Part shown: in pieces, positions 34,100 to 45,020 of the stretch
Position numbering within the stretch: position 1 is the stretch's first letter
How the letters are laid out: each line of letters starts with the position of its first letter
Source of the DNA: Straminergon stramineum
Taxonomy: Eukaryota; Streptophyta; Bryopsida; Hypnales; Calliergonaceae
NCBI GenBank assembly: GCA_963920665.1
Contig: OY987265.1
Location: 25,239,001 to 25,303,000, forward strand
Direction of reading: 5' to 3'
DNA length: 64,000 nucleotides
Translations under genes and position numbers: made by a program
The notes under the pieces: model-generated
What the model was told of the DNA's origin: nothing
Seen by the model: the letters and a program-made list of their open reading frames with translations, nothing else
Database searches by the model: none

Positions 34100-36421
34100 G
34101 AGCACCCTATTAGAAATCTTGTAATCTTGAAATCACCGACGAATGTTCACTGGAGCCTAGTCAGGTTTGTTCATAAAGAATGCCAATATTGGCTTAAGTG
34201 AGATATCCTCTTCCATGGCTATTTTTATGTGTTGAATAATTTTAGCATCGGTCCAAACGAGCTCACACGCTTCCATGGCTACTAACTGTAATAGTGGCTT
34301 GGGTTCTTCTGATGAATCTTCTAGTATGTTGGGCCATCTTGAAAGCATATTGGCATGCCCATTCAACCACCCCCCCCCCCCGACCAGTGGTGGATTTTGA
34401 AGTTGAATGCCAAGAGTTGCTTGGACCACCATGCCTATCTTCAATTCGATTGTTTAGTTGTTAAGAAGTGTTCAAGATTTTTATGGGCAGAAATCATCCA
34501 AATTTGGTGTGGTGATCCTTCTAGATAGACCCGCCATTCTTCAAATGCAAGTACAATGCTCAACAATTCCTTGTCATATATATCATAGTTCTTCTCAATC
34601 AGTTGCATTTTAGAGCTCCGGTAGGCGCATGGATGTAGATGCCCATCCTCCCCACATTGTGATAAAATAGCTCATGTAGCATTGTTTAAGGCATCTATTT
34701 CCATGACAAAAGGAAGTTGAAAATTAGAGTGAACTAGCACCGGAGCCTTAGTGATCATGGTTGTTCGGCCGAACAACTCGACAACACGACGAACACGACG
34801 TCCAACACGTCTAGTAGACCCCCTTGTCCGTCTAATAAAGTCAACTTTAAGGTTGACTTTCAAATAAAACACTTTCTATTTTCAATCTTGACATATTTGA
34901 ATTTCATTTTATTGAAGTGTCTCAATTTAATAATCACTTATTCCATTCTTAATTATGGATCATAAATAAAATGAGATTTCAAATTATCTCTGCTATTAGG
35001 ATAAGGCTTTATTCGTCAAAATTGTCATGTATACACGACACTCGTCTTGTACGACACGCAACATCAGACGAACAACTCGACACCTAACCCCAAAATGTGT
35101 TTGACAGAACAACCCTGTTAGTGATCCGAGACCTAAGCTCTCTAAATGCCTCATCCGTTGAAGAGGTCCATTCAAATTGTTGATATTTTCATGTCAACGA
35201 AGTAAGAGGAATAGTAATCCTTGAATAATCATCAATAAAGCACCAGTAAAAATTAGCAAACCCAAGGAAAGCTTGGACCTCCTTCACCAATTTCGGAATG
35301 GGCCATTCCTAGATTGCCTACACCTTATCAAGACATATTTCCAATTCCTTTTCTAAAACCATCATTTCCAAGAATTCCACACAACTTTGGTGAAATTGAC
35401 ACTTAGAGGCTTTAGCATAAAGACCGTGATGAAACAAACGTTGAAGTACTTCTTGTACCATTGCCCTGTGCTTCTCCAAAGTTTTTGAGAAAATGAGAAT
35501 GTTGTCCAAATAAATCACAATGGAGATATCTAGTAAGTCATAAAAAAACACCATGTATGTGCGCTTGGAACTGAGCGAGGGCATTGGTTAAACCGAATGG
35601 CATCACCAAATATTCAAATAATCCATAAGACCATAATGTGTTTTAAATGCTATCGTAAATTCATGGCCCTTTGCCATTTGCACTCAATGATAAGCTTGTC
35701 TTATATCAAGCTTTGTGAAAATTTTGGCTCTAGCCAATCAGACGAATCTGTTAGTTAAGTTAGGAATTAAAGGAAGAGGGTACCGATTCCTTATCGTGAC
35801 TTTGTTCAGGTTCCTATAATCCACACAAACACGGATGGATCCATCCTTCTTTTGCACAAATATAATGGGGGCTGAGATTGGAGACTTGGATTGGCAGATC
35901 CACCCTTTGCCCAGATTTTCTTCAAGGTATCGTCAAAGTTCCTCGAGTTCCACGGGGGACGTAGGCCACAATTTCATGTTACGGGGCTCCTGTCCCTCTT
36001 CAAACTCTATCTTCATATCCAACCCACTATGATTGGATAAGTCATTGGAGGCTTCTTCACTAAACACCTCCTATAAATCTTGGTATTCTTTTGGTATTTG
36101 GGAATTCAGTTGTCCCTTAATCTTATTTTTGTCCGATTCTAATACCTCTAAAATGTATAGCTTGGCTTTCTTTGCTTAGAGACGGAATGCCAGGGCCAAT
36201 ACAAAAGCATTTTTCTGAATAGACAATGACAATTTTGGCTTTTGAATCACTTGGATAATTTTGGAATCTTGGCAATTTTGGAATCTTGGGACTCCACGCA
36301 TAGGTTGCTAGCTTGTAGCACCCGGCATGGCATGCTACGATACAAGGCCCTCCTTGCCATCTAATCTTCCTTCCATCTCTCTTGTATTTGCATCTATGCA
36401 ATGATGTCGACAATACTCCAA
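34100..36421 (-). pseudogene. Reverse transcriptase and RNase H remnant
   Basis: On the minus strand from about 36.1 to 35.3 kb the RT palm and fingers are readable ([31 protein letters not shown]), with several stops. The active-site box reads YLDNILIFS instead of YLDDILIFS, so a catalytic Asp is lost. RNase H/connection sequence follows (KAPVLVHSNF, then DKELLSIVLAFEEWRVYLEG near 34.55 kb). It is split by the 361-bp insertion at 34757-35117; outside that insertion the frame would be continuous. Confidence 0.88.
34748..35126. mobile_element. MULE-like miniature element with 9-bp target duplication
   Basis: The insertion (34757-35117, 361 bp) is flanked by the exact 9-bp repeat TTAGTGATC (34748-34756 and 35118-35126), the signature of Mutator-like transposition. 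Its ends share GGTTGTTC followed by related sequence in inverted orientation, and GAACAACTCGACA occurs directly repeated near both ends (34771-34783, 35070-35082). It interrupts the RT/RNase H reading frame. No transposase is encoded. Confidence 0.85.
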
Positions 36422-36680
36422 GAAGACCATATTTGTTATATTGAGACTTTTCGCAGTCTCATTTTTATCCTCGACTTGAAGATAAACCTCTTTATCTCTT
36501 TACTAGTATTTTTATACAAATAAGTAACAACAACACCTTTTAGAATTTCATTATAGGATCACTATTTGAGCATTATTTATTTTTGGTTTCAATTCCTATT
36601 TTTTAAAATAATTAGTTTTCCAATGACTAGCATTTTGCCTCAAAATTTGTGAAAAGGCTCAAAATAACGAATATGGCCTT
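36422..36680 (-). mobile_element. Second copy of the miniature element in the retrotransposon
   Basis: Same family as 32260-32514 but inverted: ends GAAGACCATATTTG and TATGGCCTTC. Shared interior blocks include ATAATGCTCAAATAGT, CCTATAATGAAATTCTAAAA and CTAGTAAAGAGATAAAG (read on minus). It lies between the protease and RT regions of the host retrotransposon. Confidence 0.88.
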
Positions 36681-37130
36681 CAAGTCAAAAATCACTTGAT
36701 GTTGAGGCCAATGAATGGTAGGGTCATGACAAACAAGCCACGGTGTTCCCAAAATGCAATGATAGTGGCTAGTATTTATGAGATTTGCTACAATCATTTC
36801 TTGGTGATTTCCCACTTCCAATTCAAATGTTGATTCATGGGTGATAAGTCCAGAGTTAATTACTCTCCCATCTATAACTCGAACTTCTTGTGGAATTAGC
36901 TTAGATCGTATTCTTGCTCCACAATTTTGAACAAAATCTTGATGCATAAAGATGTCGGTAGCACCTGAATCAATTAAAGTCGTTGTCGCAATCGAGTTGG
37001 CACAAGCATCCATAGTCAAATGCGCCCCTAGCTCCGTAGTGGCACGTAAGTAATGTGGCAACACCATCTCGTTGGACTGCCATGATTGTTGAAATATAGA
37101 TTCATTAACGAAGTCCCATTTTGAGATCAT
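36681..37130 (-). pseudogene. Retroviral-type aspartic protease domain
   Basis: The minus-strand frame holds the active-site motif LIDSGATDIFMHQDFV and, downstream, the flap/second conserved segment ILGTPWL. It corresponds to the pepsin-like protease of plant Ty3/gypsy polyproteins. The frame now runs into the miniature element at its 3' side. Confidence 0.88.
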
Positions 37131-37189
37131 ACTTGTTGCTGTTTGATGTGTGCCTGGGTATCAAATGAAGGGCTTTAGTCCCGGGCTTG

Positions 37190-38047
37190 GCTATTTCCCG
37201 ATCCGGTTGTTCCATCTTCCTCTTCTCCAACAACAACAAGGGAGTAGGGTTTGGAAGGATTGGTAGGGCACTTAACTAGCACATGCCCTTGCAACCCCAA
37301 ACCCCAACATCTCCCCTATTTGTGGTACTCCACATGATCCACCATGGTCTTTGCCATGGCTGCCAATGTAGAGGCGACATCAATCTCCATTGGTATTGGG
37401 CTTGAACTCCCTGAGTTAGCTTGAAATTGGCCAGACTTATCTCGTGGGTGCGAAGTTGGGACTAGTGGACATCAATTTTGACATTGGGACCATAAGTGCT
37501 CATTGATCCGGGAGGCCATGGACATCCACTCGTGCAATCGGCGCGGTTGATTTTTTGTAGTGGCTACCGAATCAAGAATTTCTTCCTTTAATCCCCTACG
37601 AAACCGCACTACCAGACTTGGCTCGTTCCAATCGACTTGGGCCGCATATTCGTTAAACGTGGAGATATAAGTAGCAATCGATCCCGTCTATTGAATCTTT
37701 CCGAGCCGATCTTCCGTCGTACCCTTGCGGTCAATATCTCCATACACGGCAATGATTGCTTTGCGGAAAGCATTATAGTCTGCTAGTAAATCATGAGGTC
37801 GTCTTTTGTCCAATGCTTGAAGAATTGGCATTGCCCAATTCTACGCTCATATAGGAGAGTGCGTATGCAACTTTATCTTCATCACAAGGCAAATGCATAC
37901 TACATTGGACCAAAATTGGTAGAAATACATCCATAAAAGTCCATTTCATTTTTTTGCATATAATCCCTAAATTTTTAGATTTTTTTTCTATAATTTCTTG
38001 ATAGTGTATTAATGCAAAAGATGAAAAAATTTCCTTCAAATTTCTTT

Positions 38048-38098
<51 letters not shown>

Positions 38099-39043
38099 CA
38101 AAGATGACATCAAATTTTGATTTATTTCAATAAATTGTAGAAATCAAGATAATGAAAATGAAGCCTAATGAAACTAGACCATCTTTAGAAATGCTTATTA
38201 TACTTGTTTCCATAAGATAGATTTATCTAAAGTTGATTTTAAGTATGTCTAATGTATCTCCAAAAATCAATACTATTTCTGATAAAATAATGATTCAAAA
38301 TAGTCCTTATCTACAAATTTAAAGATACAACTCTATATATTTCAAATCAAAACATTTGATGACATATATACCTATTTGAATATAATTCCTTCTTTTCCAA
38401 AATATTTGAATTCCTAATAGATCAATGAGTCCTTATCATTAATGTTGTGGACTCTAACAGTGTAAAGAATACATTTCAAAGTCCTTTACAAATAAAGTAT
38501 AAACAATTTTTCAAAGATTTATTTTATATTTTATAGATCATTAAGTATACATCATTAATATGTGTCCTTTTACATGTTCTATGACTTGTATATTTTGAAA
38601 TTACAAGAATTTCAAAAAAGCCTTAGTGAAATAAGGACTCTGACAGTCCATATTGGTGGAGCATAGTGTGCATTTGCCCCACAACAGTAGACACGTGGCT
38701 TACCTTGGAACACCAAGCGAAGTTGCGCAAACTACTTATACACTTATCTACCTTTCTTCCCCGCAAATTTGTCCAGCGTCGCAACCTTGGAGTCCTATCC
38801 CTCCAAGTCTTCACCATCAAGACCTTCCAACCTCAATTGCATATGATCATTCACCCTTGTAGAGGCGGATGGAGATACCGGATTGAGTTGGCCTATGGCG
38901 TGCTCTGAAATTTGTTGGACAATATGAAGAATGGCAATTTGGAATACCACTTGCACTTTCTATTGAATGAAATTCACCCACTCCAAGCCAAGCTCCTCCG
39001 GCAAGGACTGTGTTGCTTCCTTGTTCGACCTTTCTTGAGCCAT
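37190..39043 (-). pseudogene. Gag remnant with damaged zinc knuckle
   Basis: A plausible Gag start is the minus-strand ATG at 39041-39043, but an in-frame stop follows within 30 codons. The capsid-like core is at about 37500-37690 (FNEYAAQVDWNEPSLVVRFR, RRGLKEEILDSVA). The nucleocapsid knuckle (37268-37309) reads C-W-G-L-G-L-Q-G-H-V-L-V-K-C, so the second Cys of CX2CX4HX4C is Leu. An AT-rich block with a TA microsatellite interrupts the Gag region at about 37.95-38.64 kb. Confidence 0.75.
38050..38096. repeat. (TA)n microsatellite
   Basis: An uninterrupted TA dinucleotide run of about 45 bp within a 600-bp AT-rich block inside the Gag region. That block has no similarity to Gag and may be a separate insertion; its boundaries could not be set. 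Confidence 0.9.
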
Positions 39044-39172
39044 AATTATAACAAAATGATCCTCTCAACAAAATTCAACCACTTCCGTAGATTGATTGGC
39101 TCCTAATTGTCAGTCATGTTCAGTAGGATGCCCTCCACCATAGAAGCAATGGTTGTCTTTGACTTGACATAA

Positions 39173-39596
39173 TGTTAAGACTCAGGTTTCAAAATGAGCA
39201 TCCTGCTAATGCTTCTCAATGGATTTCCAATCCGGTTTCTACTCTCCAATGCAACCATCCCGGATTCATACCTCCCTCAACGGAGCTTGATCTATGAATC
39301 AACAATAATATACATGCGGTCAATCATGATACGTCAAAAGCACAAGAGCACACACTCCCATCAAGACGCAACCATAGAATCAACTCAAGGAGACATTGGA
39401 GCTATGGACTCATCATTCAGAATAGTTCTTACATTAACATATGTCAAGTGAGGGACATTGCTCCCCTCACCGAGCATTAGTTCATGCTTCGCTAACCAAC
39501 TAGAAGTAATTGCTTCCTTTCCCACTAAGAGAAACTGCTCCACGTCCATCATGGAACCTTATCCAACTACAACGATGTTACGATGTAGTCATGACA
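39173..39596 (-). repeat. 5' LTR, uninterrupted
   Basis: Starts TGTTAAGACTC and ends TAGTCATGACA. It matches 32043-32716 except for the insertion there and a 7-8 bp duplication near its right end (GATGTTACGATG). As the upstream LTR of a minus-strand element it would carry the promoter. Confidence 0.92.
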
Positions 39597-39601
39597 CTTG
39601 G

Positions 39602-42538
39602 CATAAATTATGTCATTTTTGTAATAAAAAGTGCGATAAGTCATTTTCTAATTGGAGTGAGGTTGCATGGATCCCTGTAAAAATGATGTGGAAATTCAAT
39701 TTTGGCACTTGAGTGCCAAATCAAACTTTCACGTAATTATGAACCTTCTAAACTTTAATTGTTTCTTTGGAAGACAGTCTATAGAGATGAGTAAGGTAGG
39801 AGGTACAAAAAATGCCAATTTAATAGGATATTGGCTTAGGATCTCGTCTATGAGAATCAAAATAGTTTCTAACAAATTTTCAGAGAAAAAAGAAGAGATA
39901 CATCCATCACAATTGAATTTGAAAATTTTTTAACTTGAATTGATATATATTTGATTTTTTAAAGCTCGTAGGAGTAGGGTGCTATTCAAGACCATAGATA
40001 TGTGACCATTAAAAGTCAAACAATAGTCTATCAAACATGCAAATAGAGTTCAAAAATGAAGGTGTGCAAACCTTAGGGCATCCCCACTATTGCTTGGCCT
40101 CCCTGACCAAAATGCCATTGGTGAGGCCCAAAAGAAAAACAAGCCCCCATTGTGCCACAGCTGACAAATATTAACCCTAGACCACTCAAGTAGACGAATT
40201 GTATCTACCAAAAATTAGAAAAAGGCTTGGTGCATTTTTGGATCTAGGTAGGGTAGTGTAATTATTTGTGGGTTAAAATAAGGGCATTTCGAATGATAGA
40301 GCCTTTGTAATTCCAAATTGAGGGTGATTACGTATGCACGGCGAGAAAGGTTGGATTGTAAGAGAGGAAAACCTGGGACTTGGTGGTTTGGACAAATGTC
40401 CCAAAATTTACCAATCACCACCAGTGGTAGACCTTTGGGCCTTGGATTCCATGTAGAAGGAGACAACATTGTAGGTTTTAGGGTGCCGCACAAATCATCA
40501 CAGTATAGGAGTGCATTACTCAATTTTAGCACGGCAAAGGCAATGGGGATTGGTGAATCAACCTAGAACTTGGGTCCTAGAGCCTATGAGGCCACCGATC
40601 AAGAGTGAATCCCCATCACTTTGAGCCACACTTTGAGTCACACTATTGGGCAAGGTCTCTACTTCGAAGTCCAACTCCAGATTGAAAGCATAGTCGGCAA
40701 TCGCTATACTTGAATTTCCTTGTTTTATGATTGTTTTGGCCTGGCCGCACATAGAATTGTTCAATTCTTGTTAGAGACTTATCCAGGAATTTTGAACTTT
40801 GTTTGCTGCACGCAATACCTTATACTTCTACAATTGAATTGAAATCAGACTTGGCAATTTTCTTTGACTGCTTTCAAATTCTTATCTCAATTTAGTATAA
40901 CCTTGGCAAAATATCCGCACCGTGAGAATTTTTAGGACACTATGACCCCCATTGCCATGCATGATGTGCATGGACTTTCTTAGGACTTGTCCTGCATTGC
41001 CTCCGTCGGGACAGGAAGTGTGACTGGCAATACCCTGTGCCTATGCCATCAACTTCCTGTCCAAACCAGTCACTCGCCTCCTACTTTCATGTCGCACCAA
41101 ACATTTTAGTCTTCCTAATTCCACGTTTTTTGCCCAAATCACCCTATTCTTTCATTAAGGTGTCGCTTGTAGGATCTCCGTGAATACTACAAAACCTTTC
41201 ACTGTTTGGAGAATCGTGTGGTGTTCCAGCACAGGGAATTGGAGTGCCCCACCCAAAAAAACATTGTTTTGGAACATGGTTCGGTGTTCATCAACTACGA
41301 TGATCTACTCATCTAGCCAACCAATTCCGCCTCTACTTGTCTTGTAAGCATCGCCCCTAACCTCTTCACGATATCATATGGTGGATTGCTTTAATTCCCC
41401 TCAATTAGTTTGTAGGGGTTGATTATTTCCACAGTGCATCGTAAAGAGTGTCACTGATATGAACGAGGGTTGGATGGTCTAGGGTTAAAGCATCGGGCAT
41501 GAAGAAAGTGGTTTTTTTCCTAAAACTTTTGGTACATAGTGAAACTTGCTAAGAGCCTGGGATTGACTGTTTTACATTTATTTCTCATGTTTTCTTATTT
41601 GTGTGTTGATTTCTTAGCAACTGTAAACTTCTAATAATAGCATTAGTAAATTTCTAGGCCTTCATAAATGCCACCAGGACCCCTACTGACTGGCATGATC
41701 CAGCTATAGAGTGGGGTCATGGCAAGCCACAATGAAGGAACTTTGAACCACTAGGCCCCATGCAATTTTTCCCCACTATGACTCCAATCTACTGTAGGGA
41801 TTTGGCCACCCCAAAGTGGCAATGCTCTTAACCCCTAAGCACTTCAACATCTACTCTTCAAACAACGAACAAATTGAAATTTAAGTTTCCTCCTCTTTAG
41901 TGCTCAAATGAAACTCATTCTAATTTGTCAAGGTACTTCATCAAGTTATTGTGTTGTCTAATGTTTGGATTTCGTGTTACTAGTGTACATAATTTTCTAA
42001 AAACAAGTGTGAAACAATAATTCCAAATTGAAACGAATTCATCACTAGATAGTTCTTCATTCATGTGCTAACAATTCATGATATAATGTAGAAGCAGTTC
42101 TTGGGGGCGTGGGCAGAATATGGACAGGGCTACCTTCCACAACTTGCAATTTGAACTGTGAGAAGTCATAGGATTTGTAAGTTGTATGAGTAAGGGAAAA
42201 CTACGAAACGACTTCAGTTGGGTTTCTCTCGACGAGGTTAACAATTACACGTCAAAATCTTGATCCCGACCTATCCGGGACAGAAAAAGTGGCGGTTTTA
42301 GGTACGTATCTTAGAATTTATTCGATGGAGTTACAGTGAGGCACTTCTTGACGATTCATGAGATAAAATGAAAAAACATCAATCCAGATAAATTGATAAA
42401 AAGAAAGAAGTATGGGGTACTTCAAAGACATGAGCGGGCTGTGAAAAGTGAATTTCTTTCCGAAGATCAGTACATGGCCTCTGCCACGTAATGAAAACAC
42501 TAAGATCACAGAAAAGTCAATCCGTGGCAGGTCTAAGC
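39602..42538. other. Gene-free, probably decayed repeat DNA
   Basis: Less AT-rich than other gaps, with protein-like stretches on the minus strand (40215-40532 and 40558-40764) that I cannot assign. A TTAA-CCCCTAAG motif near 41830 resembles the TTAA/CCC element termini. The last few hundred bases before 42539 probably contain the eS4 3' untranslated region. Confidence 0.4.
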
Positions 42539-44471
42539 TTAGGCAGCAGCCTTGAGAGCTTGGGTTCGCTTCTTGGCCTCCTCCACGATGGAAAGCTTGA
42601 TACCCTTGCCGCGCGGCAGGGTGACCCAGGGCTTGGGGCCCTGTCCGACCGTGAACACATTCCCCATACGGGTGGCGAACTGCTGCCCGGTGGCATCAGT
42701 CACGTGGATGATGTCAAAGCTTCCTTTGTGCTTCTCACGGTGCTGAATAACTCCGATACGCCCTCTGTTACGCCCTCCAGTCACCATGACAATGTTGCCA
42801 ATGTCGAATTTAATGAACTCCACAACCTTGCCAGTCTCGAGGTTGATCTTGACAGTGTCGTTGGCCTTGATAAGAGGGTCTGGGTACCTGCGAAGCAGAA
42901 CCGAAAAGGAAGGAGACTTAATCACTAAGACTCGCAGTGAAATATGGAATTAAGAGTGGTCATGAATAAAGCATCGTCCTATTCTGAATACAAATACGTC
43001 GTATTCAATACCTGATGGTGCGGCCATCGAAAGTGGTGATATGTGGAACACCCTTGTCTCCGAATTGAGCAGCCCTAACCTTGCAAAGCTTGTACTGCAA
43101 GGACAGTCAGTGAGGAGAATCAGGACCACAATAACAAGTGACAAAGTGTGCTTTTCATGAAGTATTTGAATAATGAAATGAGGAAGTTCGAGAGCTACTG
43201 GAATATTAGATAAGTATCGACGAGAAATGCGGTTTGAACTCAAAAAACGGAGAGCCAACGATGATCTTATACATTCACTCTTTCATTAAGCTTCTTAACA
43301 TACCTTAGCCTCCTCTGCGCTGATGTGGTGCAGGGTGAAACGACCCTTGTTGTCGTACAACAAACGGAAGTTCTCGTTTGTCTTGGCAATGGATATCACA
43401 TCTGGCATAGGGGGAGGCACGTCAGTGCTATTTGACATCACACAGGGCAGAAAACAAGCATGTCTTTCCATGTTGGTCAGCAATCATCAATATCTACGGA
43501 ACATTCGACGAGTACAGCGGTACTACAAAGTTGATTCCTGACAATGCAAGTAGAGTACGCTCTGAATGACAAAACACAGATTCTTTAAATGACTCACCCA
43601 TAAACCCTGCAGGGTAGCACTTGTCAGTGCGGACCTTGCCATCAATGGAGATCAGACGCTGCATGACAATTGCCACCACTTCACGGTAGGTCAATGCATA
43701 CTTGAGTCTGTTCCTCAGCATCACTACCAAGGGCAAGCATTCCCTCTCCTTGTGTGGTCCGGGAGATGGCTTGGGGGCCTGTCGAGCACAATCCAAACAG
43801 ATAAAAAATGAATAAGAACACAACCTTCGAGCACAATTGAGATATCCCCTAGAATTGAGAAAACGTAAACCCTAAAGTACGGCAGTGTAGACTATTCCTG
43901 TCCTAATCCAATCGCCGAAACCGCACACTTCGGCTCATTACGGCTCAAAGGGAGTAAATGCAAAGTCAATTCACAGCATCAAGAAGGAAATGTAATATCA
44001 TTTCGCGTCGTACGGAAAAAAATCACGACGATATTCGACGTGGCATACCCTTCTGAGGTAGTTATTCAATTTAACAACCGACTGCACAGAAATTCCGCCA
44101 AAATTAGGTCAGAGGTTGAACTTACAAAGGCACCGCCCAACTTGTCTAGCATCCAATGCCTGGGGGCATTGAGCCTCTTCAGATGCTTCTTCAAACCGCG
44201 AGCCTGAAAGTGAAGAATAAAAGGTTAATGCTCAGTACCAAATAGTCAGTGCTCTAACATTACAAACGTCAGCAGCTCACTCTTCAATTAATCGCAATTA
44301 GAACACACGTCAAACAGAAGAGCTACTTCCAAATCACAAGGCTCTTTTTTTTCCCATTGCAATCCCAAACCCTAAATCACAAAATCACACCAAAAGCTCT
44401 CCAAAAAGCACCTGAGCAAGAAGAAGTAAAACAACAGGAGCTTCGACAACATTGAAACGGAAACTCACCAT
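42539..44471 (-). CDS. RPS4: 40S ribosomal protein S4 (eS4), six exons
   Basis: Exons (transcript order): 44469-44471 (only the ATG), 44126-44203, 43598-43778, 43304-43401, 43012-43094, 42539-42887; they join to 263 residues plus stop, the standard eS4 length. Motifs run [20 protein letters not shown], then [20 protein letters not shown], then an S4 RNA-binding domain ([20 protein letters not shown]), then [20 protein letters not shown], then a KOW segment ([17 protein letters not shown]) and [19 protein letters not shown]. It is a small-subunit protein near the 5' domain of 18S rRNA. A start codon alone in exon 1 (ATG then GTGAGT) is common in ribosomal protein genes. AAACCCTAAA telo-box motifs lie inside introns 1 and 2 (44367-44376, 43867-43876). 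It diverges from OHP2. Confidence 0.97.
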
Positions 44472-45020
44472 GATTACTGCCGAAGCGCGACGCGATCAGT
44501 TGCGGAAGAACAGCAAGCACAGCTCCGGCGCGAGGCTGGCGAGCTTGAAAGAGGATCCGAAAGGGGGCGGCTCCTTGCCCTAGTAGAACCCCGGTATGGA
44601 TGAATGAAGATCGCGAGGCGATTCCCCATCAACGGATGAACGAAATCACTTCGACGCAGACCCCATTATTTCGGCCGTCGAATGAACAATACATATCGTC
44701 GCCTTCGTCGGACGAAGAGTGTATCTCTTCGGACGATGGTGATATTTCGTCGGACGTAGTCAACTTCGTTCGTCGAGGGGTGGCCGCTCCTGGGCCACCT
44801 GTTTGCCCGTGGCCTCCGTCTCTCTCCTTTCGTGAGTGCTGCACTTTTGTGTTTCCTCTTATCCATGTCGCGTGTTCCACTGTGAGGCCCAGATCCAAAT
44901 CTGTGTTTTCCGCACAAAAAAATCTCAATTTTCTACACGCAAACCTCCCTCAACGTCATTCCTTACAAAATCTCAGAGAATTTCGTGCGAATTTTGAAAT
45001 TCTCGGACTGTGAAGGCGCG
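44472..45020. promoter_or_regulatory. Divergent eS4 / OHP2 promoter
   Basis: The 549 bp separate the start codons of eS4 (minus) and OHP2 (plus). The centre is GC-rich and contains repeated TTCGTCGGACG (44705-44715 and 44746-44756), including the inverted repeat CTTCGTC-G-GACGAAG (44703-44717). Open frames across it on both strands (longest 137 codons) have no family features and are compositional. Confidence 0.55.

Larger units (their letters stand above)
32038..39601 (-). mobile_element. Full-length Ty3/gypsy chromovirus, inactive
   Basis: The element (32043-39596) lies on the minus strand and is flanked by the 5-bp direct repeat CTTGG (32038-32042 and 39597-39601). Two LTRs beginning TG and ending CA bound gag, protease, reverse transcriptase, RNase H and integrase remnants in Ty3/gypsy order. 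The integrase ends in a chromodomain, which defines chromoviruses. A polypurine tract (GAAAAGGGGGATAA on minus) abuts the 3' LTR. No convincing primer-binding site was found next to the 5' LTR. In-frame stops, a lost zinc-knuckle Cys, an altered RT active site and three later insertions make it non-functional. Confidence 0.95.

Noticed and set aside
39130..39172. tRNA primer-binding site next to the 5' LTR
   Set aside because: The sequence following the LTR (minus strand TTATGTCAAGTCAAAG) does not begin with TGG or match the usual initiator-Met primer site. It is either decayed or the element uses another primer.
43402..43597. A snoRNA-like TTGATGA ... CACTGA pair in eS4 intron 3
   Set aside because: The boxes are about 70 nt apart, but there is no flanking stem, the guide between the C'-like box and D is only about 9 nt, and no rRNA target came to mind. 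It is much weaker than the P0 intron units.
44600..45013. 137-codon frame in the eS4/OHP2 promoter
   Set aside because: Driven by GC-rich palindromic repeats, overlapped by frames on the other strand, no motif. Treated as promoter sequence.
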